Below the pieces are notes generated by a model. That model was given only the letters and a program-made list of their open reading frames with translations. It was not told the DNA's origin and made no database searches. From Ga0077560 sp046330395 (GTDB taxonomy: Bacteria; Actinomycetota; Thermoleophilia; Miltoncostaeales; Miltoncostaeaceae), in the NCBI GenBank assembly GCA_046330395.1, contig JAXLSS010000020.1, positions 3,938 to 67,937 of the forward strand: a stretch of DNA of 64,000 nucleotides, read 5' to 3'. Made by a program: the position numbers and the translations under genes. Shown piece after piece: positions 33,887-47,499 of the stretch. Numbering within the stretch: the first letter of the stretch is position 1; the number at the start of each line of letters is the position of its first letter.

Positions 33887-35264
33887 GCGACGGAGCGCGG
33901 CTGTGGGGCGGGCGCTTCCAGGGGGGGCCCGCCGAGGCCTTCGACGCCCTCAACGCCTCCCTGGCCGTGGACGGGCGGATGTGGGAGCAGGACATCGCCG
34001 GTTCGGTGGCGCACGTCCAGCATGCTGGTCACCTGCGGCATCCTGGCCGAGGCCGACGGCCACGCCATCACGAGGGCGCTGGCCACGGCAGGAGATGGCG
34101 GCGGCCGCTTCGCGTTCCAGCCCAGCGACGAGGACATCCACACCGCGGTGGAGCGGCGGGTCACCGAGCTGGCGGGGACGCGGGCGCGCGCATGCACACC
34201 GCGCGCAGCCGCAACGACCAGGTGGCCACCGACGTGCTGATGTGGCCCCGCGCCAGGCGGTGGCGGGGCAGCTGTCGGGGCTGCGGCGTGGGGGAGGCCC
34301 TGCTGACCCAGGCCCAGCAGCACGTGGACACGCTGCTGCCGGGCTACACGCACCTTCAGCGCGCCCAGCCGGTGCGCCTGGCGCACCACCTGCTGGCGTA
34401 CGTGGATGCTGGGCCGCGACCGCGACCGGCTGGTGGCGGTGCGTGACGGGGCGCTGGCCGAGTGCCCGCTGGCCTGGGCGCCCTGTCGGGCGTGGGGTTC
34501 CTGGTGGATCGCCACCAGACCGCGCGCGACCTGGGGTTCCGGCGCCCCGCCCCAACAGCGCCTGGCGGGGGTCGCCAGCCGCGACGCCCTGGCCGACTAC
34601 CTGCACTTCGCCGCCACCCTGGGCGTGCACCTCTCGCGCATGGGTGAGGAGCTGGTGCTGGGGTGGAGCAGCGAGGAGTTCGGCCTTCGTCACGCTGGCC
34701 GACGCCTTCACCCAGCGGGTCCTCGATGCCGCCCCAGAAGAAGAACCCGGACGCCGCCGAGCTGGCGCGACGCCAAGGCGGCGCGCCTGGTGGCCGGACT
34801 ACCTGGGGCTGCAGAACACCGTGGCCAAGCTGCCCCTGGCCTACAACAAGGATCTGCAGGAGGACAAGCACCACCTCTTCGACGCGGTGGACACCATCGA
34901 CCTGCTGCTGCCCGCCGTGGCGGGATGCTGGTCAGCGCCACGTTCCACCCGCAGCGCATGCTGGCGGCCTGCGAGGCGGGGTACCTGGCCGCCACCGACC
35001 TGGCCGACCATCTGGTGCGGCTGGATGGCTGCTCCGGCGGGCCCACGAGGCGGTGGGCGGCCGGGTGCGCGGCTGCATCGAGCGGGGCGTGCCGCTCAGC
35101 GAGGTCAGCGCCGCCGAGCCGGTGGCCGCGGCTGCGCGGGCCTTGAGCTGCCGCCGCCGACGCCCGAGGCCAGCGCCGACGCCAAGGTGGTCGCCCGGGG
35201 GCACCGCGCGCGACCGGGTGGTGGAGCAGCTGGAGTTGCCACGAGGGCCGTCGTGGCATGGTGA
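33883..35264 (+). CDS. argH: Argininosuccinate lyase, many frameshifts
   Basis: ArgH splits argininosuccinate into arginine and fumarate. Recognisable pieces run in order through three frames: ARLWGGRF, DEDIHTAVERRVTEL, MHTARSRNDQVATDV, LPGYTHLQRAQPVRLAHHLL, ALADYLHFAATLGVH, PQKKNPDAAEL, and LQNTVAKLPLAYNKDLQEDK. The signature loop GSSMMPQKKNPD is damaged (SSMPPQKKN, one ATG lost and extra Cs). At least ten small indels occur, such as GGGGG to GGGG near 34175 and GACATG to GATG near 34405. An essential enzyme with this pattern argues for sequence error. It overlaps degT (GTGA) and the glycosylase gene (ATGGTGA). Confidence 0.88.
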
Positions 35265-35845
35265 TCGCCTCGCTGGGCGCGGCCTTTCGACCGGCCTGCC
35301 GGCGAGGCGCCCGGAGCTGGTGGGGTGCACGCTGCTGCGCGACGGCGTGGGCGGGGTCATCGTGGAGGTGGAGCGCTACGAGGAGCACGACGCGGCCTCC
35401 CACAGCACGCGGCCCGCGGGGCCGGGCGCTGGTGATGTTCGGCGAGGCCGACGGCTGTACGTGTACCGCAGCATGGGCCTGCACTGGTGCGCCGTACCAT
35501 CGTCTGCGACGCCGTCGGACGCGGCTCGGCGGTGCTGCTGCGCGCCCTCATGCCCACGGCGGGGCTGGCCCTCATGCGCCAGCGGCGCGGCGGGTGTCCT
35601 GATCGCGAGCTGTGCGCCGGCCCCGGCAGGCTCACCAGGTACCGGGCATCGACGGGTCGCTGGACGGCGCGGGCCGTGCCCAACCCGGAGGGGCCGGCGC
35701 AGGTGTTGCCGTTTCCCGCCGAGCCGGTGCCGGTGGACCGCGCACCGCGCATCGGCATCAGCCGCGACGTCCACCGGCCCTGGCGCTATGTGGCCCGCGG
35801 TCGCGTTTCGTGTCCTGCCCCGTGCCGCTGGAGGCCACCGCATGA
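35258..35845 (+). CDS. DNA-3-methyladenine glycosylase (MPG/AAG family), frameshifted
   Basis: The product starts MVIASLGAAF. Across frames it shows ELVGCTLLRDGVGGVIVEVE, RYEEHDAASHSTR, VYRSMGLHWCA and LCAGPGRLT. These match the AAG/MPG fold, whose catalytic Glu is in the VEVERYEEHD stretch. It removes alkylated purines in base-excision repair. It ends EATA-stop at 35845. Several single-base indels break the frame, as in its neighbours. Without repair no single frame covers more than about half of it. Confidence 0.8.
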
Positions 35846-37106
35846 CCGAGGTCCTCGACTGGGCCAACGAGCAGGCCCGGCGCCTGGCCGAGCGCGCCGT
35901 CAACTGCGAGCCCTCCGTGGACGCCCTGGCGGCGCGCATCGCCACGGGGGTGCCGTTGCGCGTCAAGCTGGGGTGGACCCCACCGCGCCCGACATCCACC
36001 TGGGCCACGGCGGTGCTGGGCAAGCTGCGCGAGTTCCAGGACGCGGGGCACACCGCCAAATCCTGCTCATCGGCGAGGACTGGACCGCCCGCGTGGGGGA
36101 TCCCAGCGGCCGCATCACCTCGGCCCATGCTGTCGGAGGACGAGATCGCGGCCAACGCCGACACCTACCGCCAGCAGGCCTTTCCGCATCCCTCGACCCC
36201 GAGCGCACCGAGATCCGCTCCAACGGCGAGTGGTTCGCGCCCATGGCCCTGCCCGGCCTGTTCGAGCTGGCGTCGTGGGTCACGGTCAACCAGCTGCTGC
36301 GCCGCAACGACTTCGCGAGCGCCTGCGCGAGGACCGGCCCATCAGCGTGCTGGAGCTGCTCTACCCGCTCATGCAGGGTATGACCCGGTGGCGCTGCGGG
36401 CTGACGTCGAGCTGGGCGGCACCGACCAGCTGTTCAACCTCATGCTGGCCAGGGAGATCCAGGGCCGCTACGGGGCACCCAGCAGGTGGCCATGACCATG
36501 CCCATCCTGGTGGGCATCGACGGCGACAAGAAGATGAGCAAGTCGCTGGGCAACTACATCGGCGTCACCGACGCGCCCGAGGAGCAGTTCGCGGGGCCAT
36601 GCGCGTGCTCCGACGCGGTGATGGGCGAGGCCTACCGGTCAAGCTGTTCCCCTCCGAGCCCTCTCGGTGCGCACAAGCCAGAGAAGCAGCGGGCTGGGGC
36701 GCCTCATCGTGGGCCGCTACCACGGCCCCGACGCGGCCCTGGCGGCCGAGGAGCACTTCAATCGCGTCCACCGCGACCACGGGGCGCCGGAGGAGATGCC
36801 GCAGCACGCCTCCTGACGGCGACCCCGTACCTGCCGGCCCTCATGTGCGACGCGCTGGGCCTGGCATCGCGCGGTGAGGCCCGCCGCCTCATCACCCAGG
36901 GCGGGGTCAGCCTGGACGGCGTGCCGGTGACCGATCTGGACGTGCCCCGGGCCCGCCTGTCGGGGGCCGTCCTGAGGGCCGGAAAGCGCCGGTTCGTGCG
37001 TCTTCGACCCCGGGAAGGAATCTCCGCCCGGCCCTTGACAGGTGGGCGAAGGGGCATTATCCCCAAGCCGATCGGGCTGGACGCGCGATTGGATGCAGCC
37101 GCTTGA
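35842..37106 (+). CDS. tyrS: Tyrosyl-tRNA synthetase, many frameshifts
   Basis: TyrS charges tRNA-Tyr. In order it shows VPLRVKLG, the HIGH-like region DIHLGHG in an offset frame, DWTARVGDPSGRIT, LLYPLMQG, LRADVELGGTDQLFNLMLAR and KKMSKSLGNYIG (the KMSKS loop). A C-terminal S4 RNA-binding domain follows (SRGEARRLITQGGVSLDG). It starts by ATGA overlap with the glycosylase gene. At least eight indels occur. The true stop may be before 37106, since the last 20 codons look non-conserved and overlap a TTGACA sequence upstream of the rRNA operon. Confidence 0.88.
37035..37063 (+). promoter_or_regulatory. Possible rRNA promoter
   Basis: TTGACA at 37035-37040 is followed after 17 nt by TATCCC. A second TTGACA lies at 37103-37108 without a good -10. 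These are the only consensus -35 boxes I noticed and they sit about 400 and 330 nt upstream of 16S, as expected for rRNA promoters. Confidence 0.4.
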
Positions 37107-37432
37107 CACGGATCGCTGGCTTTCCCGGCCTCGCCCAAATGCTCGTACGCGACACGCAATGTCCGCGAGGCGTTAGCGCGCTCGGGTTTGGTTCCGGTGT
37201 GCGTGGTTCCGGCCGGAGGGTCGGGCCCGCACCTTGAAAACTGATCAGCATGCATCTTGATCACGGGGAATCCGTGATCAAGTGACCAGGTACTACACGA
37301 ACCCCGTCTGAGGGCGGTGCGTGAGGCGTGAGCCTCGCATGCACCGAATCAAGACATCGCTGGGAGTCCATGGATAAGCACCTGGCGGGCACTCTTCAAA
37401 AGGCTTGGCCGCCCTCGCGGACTAACGCATTT
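37107..37432 (+). other. rRNA leader region
   Basis: These 326 nt hold the 16S leader. CCTTGAAAACTGATCAGCATGC (37232-37253) pairs, with a few wobbles, with the spacer segment 39177-39197, forming the RNase III stem around 16S. A separate perfect hairpin is at 37256-37282. No protein or tRNA gene is visible. Confidence 0.6.
37256..37282 (+). repeat. Perfect 11-bp hairpin in the 16S leader
   Basis: CTTGATCACGG / CCGTGATCAAG with a 5-nt loop lies directly after the processing-stem arm. It could be an antitermination or processing element. It is not followed by a U-run. Confidence 0.55.
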
Positions 37433-38970
<1,538 letters not shown>

Positions 38971-39336
38971 CTAGGGAGCGATGCGAATGCATCGCAAGGG
39001 CTCCGGTCTCGGGTCAACCGAAACCGTCGAGCTCCCCCGGTCCCCTCGTGGGACTCCGGGAGTCCGAGCCCTAGAAGAACGTCGACAACCTGGTCTGTCC
39101 GATGCGCCCGACGCGATGTTGCCAAATGGCTTATGCGTCAGTGGGTTCGTGTTCGCGACGGGATCCCGCGCGGACAGCGTGCTGATCGGTTTTGAGGGAC
39201 CCCTGGACGGGGTGGACCGGCATCATCGGGTCCTGCGTTCCGGCGTCGCCTCCGACCCCACCGATCCGCCGGCAACGGCGGGTGAGGGTCGTACCTTGAA
39301 AACTGCATAGCGGCACAAGGTGTGCTCTACAAAGCA
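38971..39336 (+). other. 16S-23S internal spacer without tRNA genes
   Basis: The 366-nt spacer has a 7-bp hairpin GCGATGC-GAAT-GCATCGC (38978-38995). Its 39177-39197 segment closes the 16S processing stem, and 39295-39343 opens the 23S stem. I find no tRNA-Ile or tRNA-Ala cloverleaf or T-arm. Confidence 0.7.
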
Positions 39337-42318
<2,982 letters not shown>

Positions 42319-42379
42319 CTCTTTGTTTTCGCAGTACACCTTGTGCCCTATGCAGTATTGAGGGTAGGACCCTCGATGT

Positions 42380-42498
42380 TTCCCGGTGGTTATAGCAAGG
42401 GGGAAACACCTCTTCCCATTCCGAACAGAGTCGTTAAGCCCCTTCGCGCCGATGGTACTCCGAGCGAGGGCTCGCGGGAGAGTAGGTCGCCGCCGGGT
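42380..42498 (+). rRNA. rrf: 5S ribosomal RNA
   Basis: The gene is about 119 nt. CCCGGTGG at the 5' end pairs with CCGCCGGG at the 3' end. GAAACACCTCTTCCCATTCC and GTTAAGCCCCTTCGCGCCGA are the conserved loop B/C and helix III parts. It lies 61 nt after 23S as the third gene of the operon. Confidence 0.95.
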
Positions 42499-42506
42499 TT
42501 ATTCAA

Positions 42507-42539
42507 CGAGCCGTCACCAGCACGCCTGGTGGCGGCTCG
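42507..42539 (+). terminator. rRNA operon terminator
   Basis: A 14-bp stem (CGAGCCGTCACCAG against CTGGTGGCGGCTCG, one U-G pair, 5-nt loop) starts 9 nt after 5S and is followed by TGTCGTTT. Confidence 0.75.
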
Positions 42540-42566
42540 TGTCGTTTGGGGCTCCGGGCGCGTGGT

Positions 42567-42572
42567 TACGAT
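42567..42572 (+). promoter_or_regulatory. -10 box (TACGAT) of xseAB
   Basis: TACGAT ends 7 nt before the ATG at 42580. It overlaps an earlier in-frame ATG (42571), so the later ATG is the likely leaderless start. Confidence 0.45.
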
Positions 42573-42579
42573 GGCCCGC

Positions 42580-43845
42580 ATGAAGCAGGTGGGATCACGC
42601 CGGGTGTGGAGCGTCCGCGAGGTCACGCAGGCCGTGGCGCGCCGCATCGGCGAGCCGCCGTCGGTGTGGATGGAGGCGGAGGTGCAGAACCTGCGCCGCG
42701 GCGGCGGGCAGGTGTACTTCACGCTGCAGGACGGGCACCGCATCGACGGGTCGATGAACGCGGTGGTGTTCGACCGCCTGCTGGCGCGGCCCGCGGAGGG
42801 TGCGCTGGTGCAGGCGTACGGGCGGGTGGAGTTCTGGGCCGAGCGCAGCCTGGTGCGGATGCGCATCGAGCGGATGGAACTTGCCGGCGAGGGGCTCCTG
42901 CGCGCGCGCATCGAGGCGTTGCGCGGGGCGTTGGAGGCGGAGGGACTGCTGGCGGAGTCGCGGAAGCGGCGGCCGCCGGTGCTGCCCCGGCGGATCGGGC
43001 TGATCACCAGCCGTGACGGCGCGGCGCGGGATGACGTGCTGCGCAACCTGTGGGAGCGGTTTCCCGGGGCGGATGTGGTGTTCCACGCCGTGCCCGTGCA
43101 GGGCGACGGCGCGCCGGCGGCCATCGTGGCGGCGCTGCGGCGGCTGGGGACGGTGCGGGGGGTCGACGTGGTGATCGTGACGCGCGGCGGGGGATCGCTG
43201 GAGGACCTGATGGCCTTCAACAGCGAGGAGGTGTGCCGGGCCGTTGCGGCGTCCCGGGCGCCCGTGGTGTCGGCGGTGGGGCACGAGCGGGATGTGACGC
43301 TGTGCGACCTGGTGGCGGATGTGCGCGTGTCCACGCCCACGGCGGCGGCGCGGGCCGTGGTGCCCGATGCCGTCGAGTTGACCGCCGCGCTGGCCGAGCG
43401 GGAGCGCCGGCTGGGTGAGGGCCTGCGGCGCACGCACGGGGATGCCGACCGGGCGGTGGCCGCGCGTTCCGGAGCGCTGGTGGCGGCCCTGCGACGGTGC
43501 GGGGCGCGGGTGGAGGGGCGCGTGCACGGGCTGGAGGCCCGGATGGTGCCGGCGCTGCGCCGGCACACCGCCGCGGGTGCCGCGGCCGTGGCGGCGTGCG
43601 ATGAACGCCTGCTGCGCGCGGTGCGGGCGGGGACGCGGGAGCGCGGCGCGCGTGTGGACACGCTGGCCACGCTGCTGGAGGCGCTGGGCCCCGAGCGCAC
43701 GGTGGCGCGCGGGTACGCCATCATCCGCAGGCCGCACTCCGGGGCGCCGGTGGTGGACGCGGCGGGTCTGGAGGCCGGAATGGACGTGCGGATTCACATG
43801 CGCGACGGGGATCGGGGCGCGCGGATCGTGGAGGCGGGGGAATGA
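42580..43845 (+). CDS. xseA: Exodeoxyribonuclease VII large subunit
   Basis: The 421-residue XseA has an N-terminal OB-fold (residues 8-105, VWSVREVTQAVARRIGEPPS and VYFTLQDG) and the nuclease domain PRRIGLITSRDGAARDD. VIVTRGGGSLEDLMAFNSEE and SAVGHERDVTLCDLVADVR follow, then a helical tail. With XseB it degrades single-stranded DNA from both ends in repair. It starts at ATG 42580, directly after the rRNA operon terminator. Confidence 0.94.
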   Translation: MKQVGSRRVWSVREVTQAVARRIGEPPSVWMEAEVQNLRRGGGQVYFTLQDGHRIDGSMNAVVFDRLLARPAEGALVQAYGRVEFWAERSLVRMRIERMELAGEGLLRARIEALRGALEAEGLLAESRKRRPPVLPRRIGLITSRDGAARDDVLRNLWERFPGADVVFHAVPVQGDGAPAAIVAALRRLGTVRGVDVVIVTRGGGSLEDLMAFNSEEVCRAVAASRAPVVSAVGHERDVTLCDLVADVRVSTPTAAARAVVPDAVELTAALAERERRLGEGLRRTHGDADRAVAARSGALVAALRRCGARVEGRVHGLEARMVPALRRHTAAGAAAVAACDERLLRAVRAGTRERGARVDTLATLLEALGPERTVARGYAIIRRPHSGAPVVDAAGLEAGMDVRIHMRDGDRGARIVEAGE

Positions 43846-44081
43846 GCGAGGACCAGCAGCCGGTGAGCTTCGAGCAGGCCCTCGCGAGCCTGGACCGGGT
43901 GGTGTCACGGCTGGAGAGCGGCGACGTGGGGCTGGAGGAGGCCGTCACCCTGTTCGAGGAGGGGCGGCGTCACCTGGCCGTGTGCCGAGAGCGCCTGGCC
44001 GTGGCGGAACGTCGCATCGAGGAGCTCACGGCGGAGGCCGAGCCGGGTGCGCCGGACCCGGCGGCCGGGCAGCCCTTCTGA
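43842..44081 (+). CDS. xseB: Exodeoxyribonuclease VII small subunit
   Basis: The 79-residue helical protein reads SFEQALASLDRVVSRLESGD and LEEAVTLFEEGRRHLAVCRE, the XseB signature. It starts by ATGA overlap with xseA. Several XseB helices coat each XseA. It ends 12 nt from the convergent gene. Confidence 0.95.
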   Translation: MSEDQQPVSFEQALASLDRVVSRLESGDVGLEEAVTLFEEGRRHLAVCRERLAVAERRIEELTAEAEPGAPDPAAGQPF

Positions 44082-44093
44082 ACCGTCGGCGGG

Positions 44094-44672
44094 TCAGCCG
44101 GTGGCGCCGGCCAGGTGGAATTCCCGGCGCGCCACCCACCGCCGCAGGCTGGCCAGGTCACGCTCCAGCTCGGCCAGCGGGACCTGGGACCCGGGGCTGC
44201 CCACGTTGGCGTGGCGGATGAGGCGCCGCTCGTCGGCGCGCAGCGTCATCCACTTGGCCAGCACGTCGTCACCGGTGGGCAGGGCCGGCGCGCCGCCCTG
44301 CTCGGGGAACAGCACGCACAGCTCCCGCACCGGCGACAGCGTGCGCGGCAGCAACGCCACCACCGGGCGGTGCGGGTACACCAGATACCGGTAGCGCGGG
44401 GGACCGGAGTGTCCCGGTCTGCTCCCGGCCACGCACAGGAACCCGAGGTCGCGGAACATCTCCCACTCCTCCGGGTTGATGCACGACCGCAGCAGCTGCA
44501 GCGACCGGCGCTCGGCCTCGGCACGCGGCAGCGGGGCCTCGGTGAGCCACCCGGGGGGCCGCCTTCGGGGACGCCGGCGTGGCGGCGGGGCGGGGCGTGC
44601 CGCGCGGTCGCGGGCCACGATCACCCACGCGGCAAGGGCCAGCATCGCCACCAGCACGGCCGCGGCGGCCAC
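44094..44672 (-). CDS. Membrane-anchored protein of unknown function
   Basis: The 192-residue protein has an N-terminal span (VLVAMLALAAWVIVA), a Pro/Arg-rich linker and a soluble domain with SCINPEEWEMFRDLGFLCVAG and YRYLVYPHRPVVALLP. I do not know its function. It starts at GTG 44672, 21 nt after the upstream minus-strand gene, so the two are probably co-transcribed. Confidence 0.65.
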   Translation of the reverse strand: MAAAAVLVAMLALAAWVIVARDRAARPAPPPRRRPRRRPPGWLTEAPLPRAEAERRSLQLLRSCINPEEWEMFRDLGFLCVAGSRPGHSGPPRYRYLVYPHRPVVALLPRTLSPVRELCVLFPEQGGAPALPTGDDVLAKWMTLRADERRLIRHANVGSPGSQVPLAELERDLASLRRWVARREFHLAGATG

Positions 44673-44693
44673 CCCGTCGGCCTCGGCCCGCCG

Positions 44694-44942
44694 TCAGCCG
44701 CCGGCCGCGCGGGGCCAGAACAGCACGCGCGATGCCCCCGCGGGGATCTGCTCGAACGCCGTGACCATCACGGCCTCCCGCCGGCCCGTGCGGGTGTCGT
44801 CCACCGGCACCGCCGCCCACATGCCCTCGTCCAGCTGGCGGCGGAAGGCCCGCACCAGGGCGGCGCGCTCGGCTTCCACCGCGGGATCACCCTCGGCGAC
44901 CAGCGTCTCACCGTACCCGGGCATCATGCGAAGCAGGCGCAC
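44694..44942 (-). CDS. Small conserved-looking protein of unknown function
   Basis: The product is 82 residues from GTG 44942 (VRLLRMMPGYGETLVAEGDP). It ends in FEQIPAGASRVLFWPRAAGG, a pattern I have seen at the C-terminus of small actinobacterial proteins without a named function. ATG 44978 would add 12 residues of low-complexity look. A TACAAG box lies about 6 nt upstream of the GTG. It is upstream partner of the gene at 44094. Confidence 0.5.
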   Translation of the reverse strand: MRLLRMMPGYGETLVAEGDPAVEAERAALVRAFRRQLDEGMWAAVPVDDTRTGRREAVMVTAFEQIPAGASRVLFWPRAAGG

Positions 44943-45027
44943 CCGGCCCTTGTACCCCACGCACCGGGCCCCGCGCAAACCCGGCGGGGCGCCCGATGGG
45001 GGTTCCGGCGTCCCCCGCCCGCATCGT

Positions 45028-45033
45028 TAACAT
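45028..45033 (+). promoter_or_regulatory. -10 box (TAACAT) of the class V aminotransferase
   Basis: TAACAT ends 7 nt before the ATG at 45041. GCGGGG just before the start is too close to act as a ribosome site. Confidence 0.45.
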
Positions 45034-45040
45034 CGCGGGG

Positions 45041-46192
45041 ATGCCACCCGACCTCGGCGCCGTGCGCGCGCAGCTGCCCGCCCTCGCGGCGGAGACCTAC
45101 CTCAACACCGGCGGTGCCGGGCCGCTGCCCCGCGTGGCCGCCGAGGCCATGGCCGAGGCCGCCCACCGGGACGCCGCCCTCGGGCGCATGAGCATGGCCG
45201 CGTGGGCCCAGTCGGACGCCCTCATGACGGCCGCCCGGGCCGCAGCCGGGCGGGTGCTGGGGGCCCCCGCCGAGGATATGGCCCTGGTGATGAACACCTC
45301 CGTGGGCATGAACATCGCCATCTGGGGCATCCACTGGCGCCCGGGCGACCACATCGTGTGCACGGGCCTCGAGCACCCCGGCCTGTCGGTGCCGGTGGCC
45401 ACCATCGCCCGGCGCCTGCACCTGCAGGTGGACTGGGTGGACGCCGAGGCGGCCCACACCGACCTGGAGGGGGCGGTGGCGCGGCTGGTGCGGCCCACCA
45501 CCCGCCTGGTGGGGTTGTCGCACGTGGCCTGGAGCACCGGGGCGGTGCTGGACGTGGCCGGCGCGGCCAGGGCGGCGCACCGCGTGGGCGCGGTGTGCGC
45601 CGTGGACGCCGCCCAGTCGGCGGGGGCCATCCCGTGCGACCCCGCGGCCCTGGGGGTGGACGCGTACGCGGTGCCCGGCCAGAAGTGGCTGCTGGGTCCC
45701 GAGGGTGTGGGTGCGCTGTGGGTGTCGCCCGAGGCGCGGGAGCGCATCGACCTCAGCCACACGGGCTTCGACGCGGGCACCGGCCACACCCCCGCGGGTG
45801 CGGTGGCCCTGCACCCCGGGACCCGCCGGTACGAGACGTCCACCATGCCCATGGTGTGCCTCGCCGGCTGGGTGGCGGCCCTGGACTGGATGGAGGGCCT
45901 GGGGTGGGACTGGATCCACCGCCGCACCGCCGAGGTGCACGCGATGGCACGGCGGGCGCTGGAGGGGATCGACGGCGTGGAGATCATCACGCCGCCCGGT
46001 CCGCAGGCCGGCCTGCTGAGCTTCGACGTGCCCGGGATCGACGCCGAGGCCGCGTGCGTGGCGATGGCCGCGCGCGGGGTGATCTGCCGCTGGCTGCCCA
46101 GCCCGCGGGTGCTGCGCGCCTCATTGGGTTTCTTCAGCAACGAGGATGACATCGACGCGCTTGCGCGCGCCGTGGCGGACCTGCGGTCCTGA
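45041..46192 (+). CDS. Class V aminotransferase, cysteine desulfurase / isopenicillin epimerase-like
   Basis: The 383-residue PLP enzyme has TYLNTGGAGPLPRVAAEAM, the PLP-contact LEHPGLSVPVAT, AVDAAQSAGAIPCD and the PLP lysine in YAVPGQKWLLGPEGVGALW. The C-terminal part reads GLLSFDVPGIDAEA. No active-site cysteine loop of the SufS or IscS kind is evident, so it may be a lyase or epimerase relative rather than an Fe-S desulfurase. It stands just upstream of murA with its own leaderless promoter. Confidence 0.82.
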   Translation: MPPDLGAVRAQLPALAAETYLNTGGAGPLPRVAAEAMAEAAHRDAALGRMSMAAWAQSDALMTAARAAAGRVLGAPAEDMALVMNTSVGMNIAIWGIHWRPGDHIVCTGLEHPGLSVPVATIARRLHLQVDWVDAEAAHTDLEGAVARLVRPTTRLVGLSHVAWSTGAVLDVAGAARAAHRVGAVCAVDAAQSAGAIPCDPAALGVDAYAVPGQKWLLGPEGVGALWVSPEARERIDLSHTGFDAGTGHTPAGAVALHPGTRRYETSTMPMVCLAGWVAALDWMEGLGWDWIHRRTAEVHAMARRALEGIDGVEIITPPGPQAGLLSFDVPGIDAEAACVAMAARGVICRWLPSPRVLRASLGFFSNEDDIDALARAVADLRS

Positions 46193-46198
46193 TACGGT
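46193..46198 (+). promoter_or_regulatory. -10 box (TACGGT) of murA
   Basis: TACGGT overlaps the stop region of the previous gene and ends 7 nt before the GTG at 46206. Confidence 0.45.
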
Positions 46199-46205
46199 CA
46201 GTGCG

Positions 46206-47492
46206 GTGAGCGAGAAGCTTGTGATCGAGGGGGCCCGGCCCCTCTCCGGAACCGTCGTGCCGTCCGGCAACAAGAACGCGGCGCTCCCCATCCTGGCGGC
46301 CTGCCTCCTCACCGACGAGGAGGTGATCCTCGAGAACGTGCCGCGCATCGTGGACGTGCACACCATGCTGGCGCTGCTGGACGACATCGGCGTGACGGTG
46401 CGCGACATGGGCCCCAACACCATCGCCCTGTGCGCCGCCGACATCCGGCGCACCGACCTCGACCCGGACCTGTGCGGGCGCCTGCGGGCGTCGCTGCTGC
46501 TGGCCGGTCCGCTGCTGGCCCGCTGCGGCCGCGTGGGCACGGCGCTGCCGGGCGGGGACTTCATCGGGCGCCGCCGCGTGGACACCCACATGCTGGCCTT
46601 CCGCGAGCTGGGCGCCACCATCGAGTCGGACCGCACGTACCGCATCACCGCCCCGAAGGGCCTGCACGGCGCCGAGATCTTCCTGGACGAGGCCTCGGTG
46701 ACCGCCACCGAGAACGCCCTGATGGCGGCGGTGCTGGCCCCGGGCGAGACGGTGATCCTCAACGCCGCCAGCGAGCCGCACGTGCAGGACCTGGCCCGGT
46801 GCCTGGTGACCCTGGGTGCGCGCATCGACGGCATCGGCACCAACGTGATGCGCGTGGAGGGTGTCGACCGCCTGGGCGGCGGGCGGTTCCGCATCGGCCC
46901 CGACCACATCGAGATCGCCAGCTTCATCGGCCTCGGGGCCATCACCGGCTCGGACCTCACCATCGTGGACGTGCGCCCCGACGACCTGCGGATGATCCTG
47001 CTCACCTTCGAGCGCCTGGGCATCCACGTGCAGCTGGACGGCACCACCCTTCGGGTGCCGCCCGACCAGCCGCTCACCATCGTGGCCGACGAGGGCGAGG
47101 CCATCCCAAAGATCGACGACGGCATCTGGCCGGCGTTCCCGGCCGACCTCACGTCCATCGCCACGGCCGTGGCCACCCAGACCCACGGCACGGTGATGAT
47201 CTTCGAGAAGATGTTCGAGAACCGGCTGTTCTTCGTGGACAAGCTGGTGGCCATGGGCGCCCGCATCGTGCTGTGCGACCCGCACCGCTGTGTGGTGAGC
47301 GGCCCGGCGCAGCTGTACGGCGAGCGCGTGGAGAGCCCGGACATCCGCGCCGGCATGGCCATGCTGATCGCCGGCCTGGCGGCCAAGGGGGTCACCACCA
47401 TCGGCAACGTCCGGCAGATCGACCGCGGGTACGAGCGCATCGACGAACGCCTCCGGGCTCTGGGCGCGCACATCGAGCGCGCCGACGACTAG
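46206..47492 (+). CDS. murA: UDP-N-acetylglucosamine 1-carboxyvinyltransferase, Asp-type
   Basis: The 428-residue MurA adds enolpyruvate to UDP-GlcNAc, the first committed step of peptidoglycan synthesis. The PEP and substrate site has GNKNAALPIL (Lys23, Asn24), and IDRGYERIDERLRALGA lies near the C-terminus. The catalytic cysteine of most bacteria (Cys115 in E. coli) is Asp118 here, in LPGGDFIGRRRVD. This change gives natural fosfomycin resistance in mycobacteria. The GTG start is set by the -10 spacing. It lies directly before the his operon (8 nt), so read-through is likely. Confidence 0.92.
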   Translation: MSEKLVIEGARPLSGTVVPSGNKNAALPILAACLLTDEEVILENVPRIVDVHTMLALLDDIGVTVRDMGPNTIALCAADIRRTDLDPDLCGRLRASLLLAGPLLARCGRVGTALPGGDFIGRRRVDTHMLAFRELGATIESDRTYRITAPKGLHGAEIFLDEASVTATENALMAAVLAPGETVILNAASEPHVQDLARCLVTLGARIDGIGTNVMRVEGVDRLGGGRFRIGPDHIEIASFIGLGAITGSDLTIVDVRPDDLRMILLTFERLGIHVQLDGTTLRVPPDQPLTIVADEGEAIPKIDDGIWPAFPADLTSIATAVATQTHGTVMIFEKMFENRLFFVDKLVAMGARIVLCDPHRCVVSGPAQLYGERVESPDIRAGMAMLIAGLAAKGVTTIGNVRQIDRGYERIDERLRALGAHIERADD

Positions 47493-47499
47493 GGGTCCA

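Noticed and set aside
33440..37106. degT, argH, mpg and tyrS as true pseudogenes
   Set aside because: All domains are present in order, all stop-start overlaps are kept, and the damage runs on into 16S. Decay would not stop at one side of an rRNA gene in this way.
38971..39336. tRNA-Ile or tRNA-Ala in the rRNA spacer
   Set aside because: No anticodon arm or T-arm sequence (GGTTCGAnTCC) could be found. Hairpins there fit rRNA processing instead.
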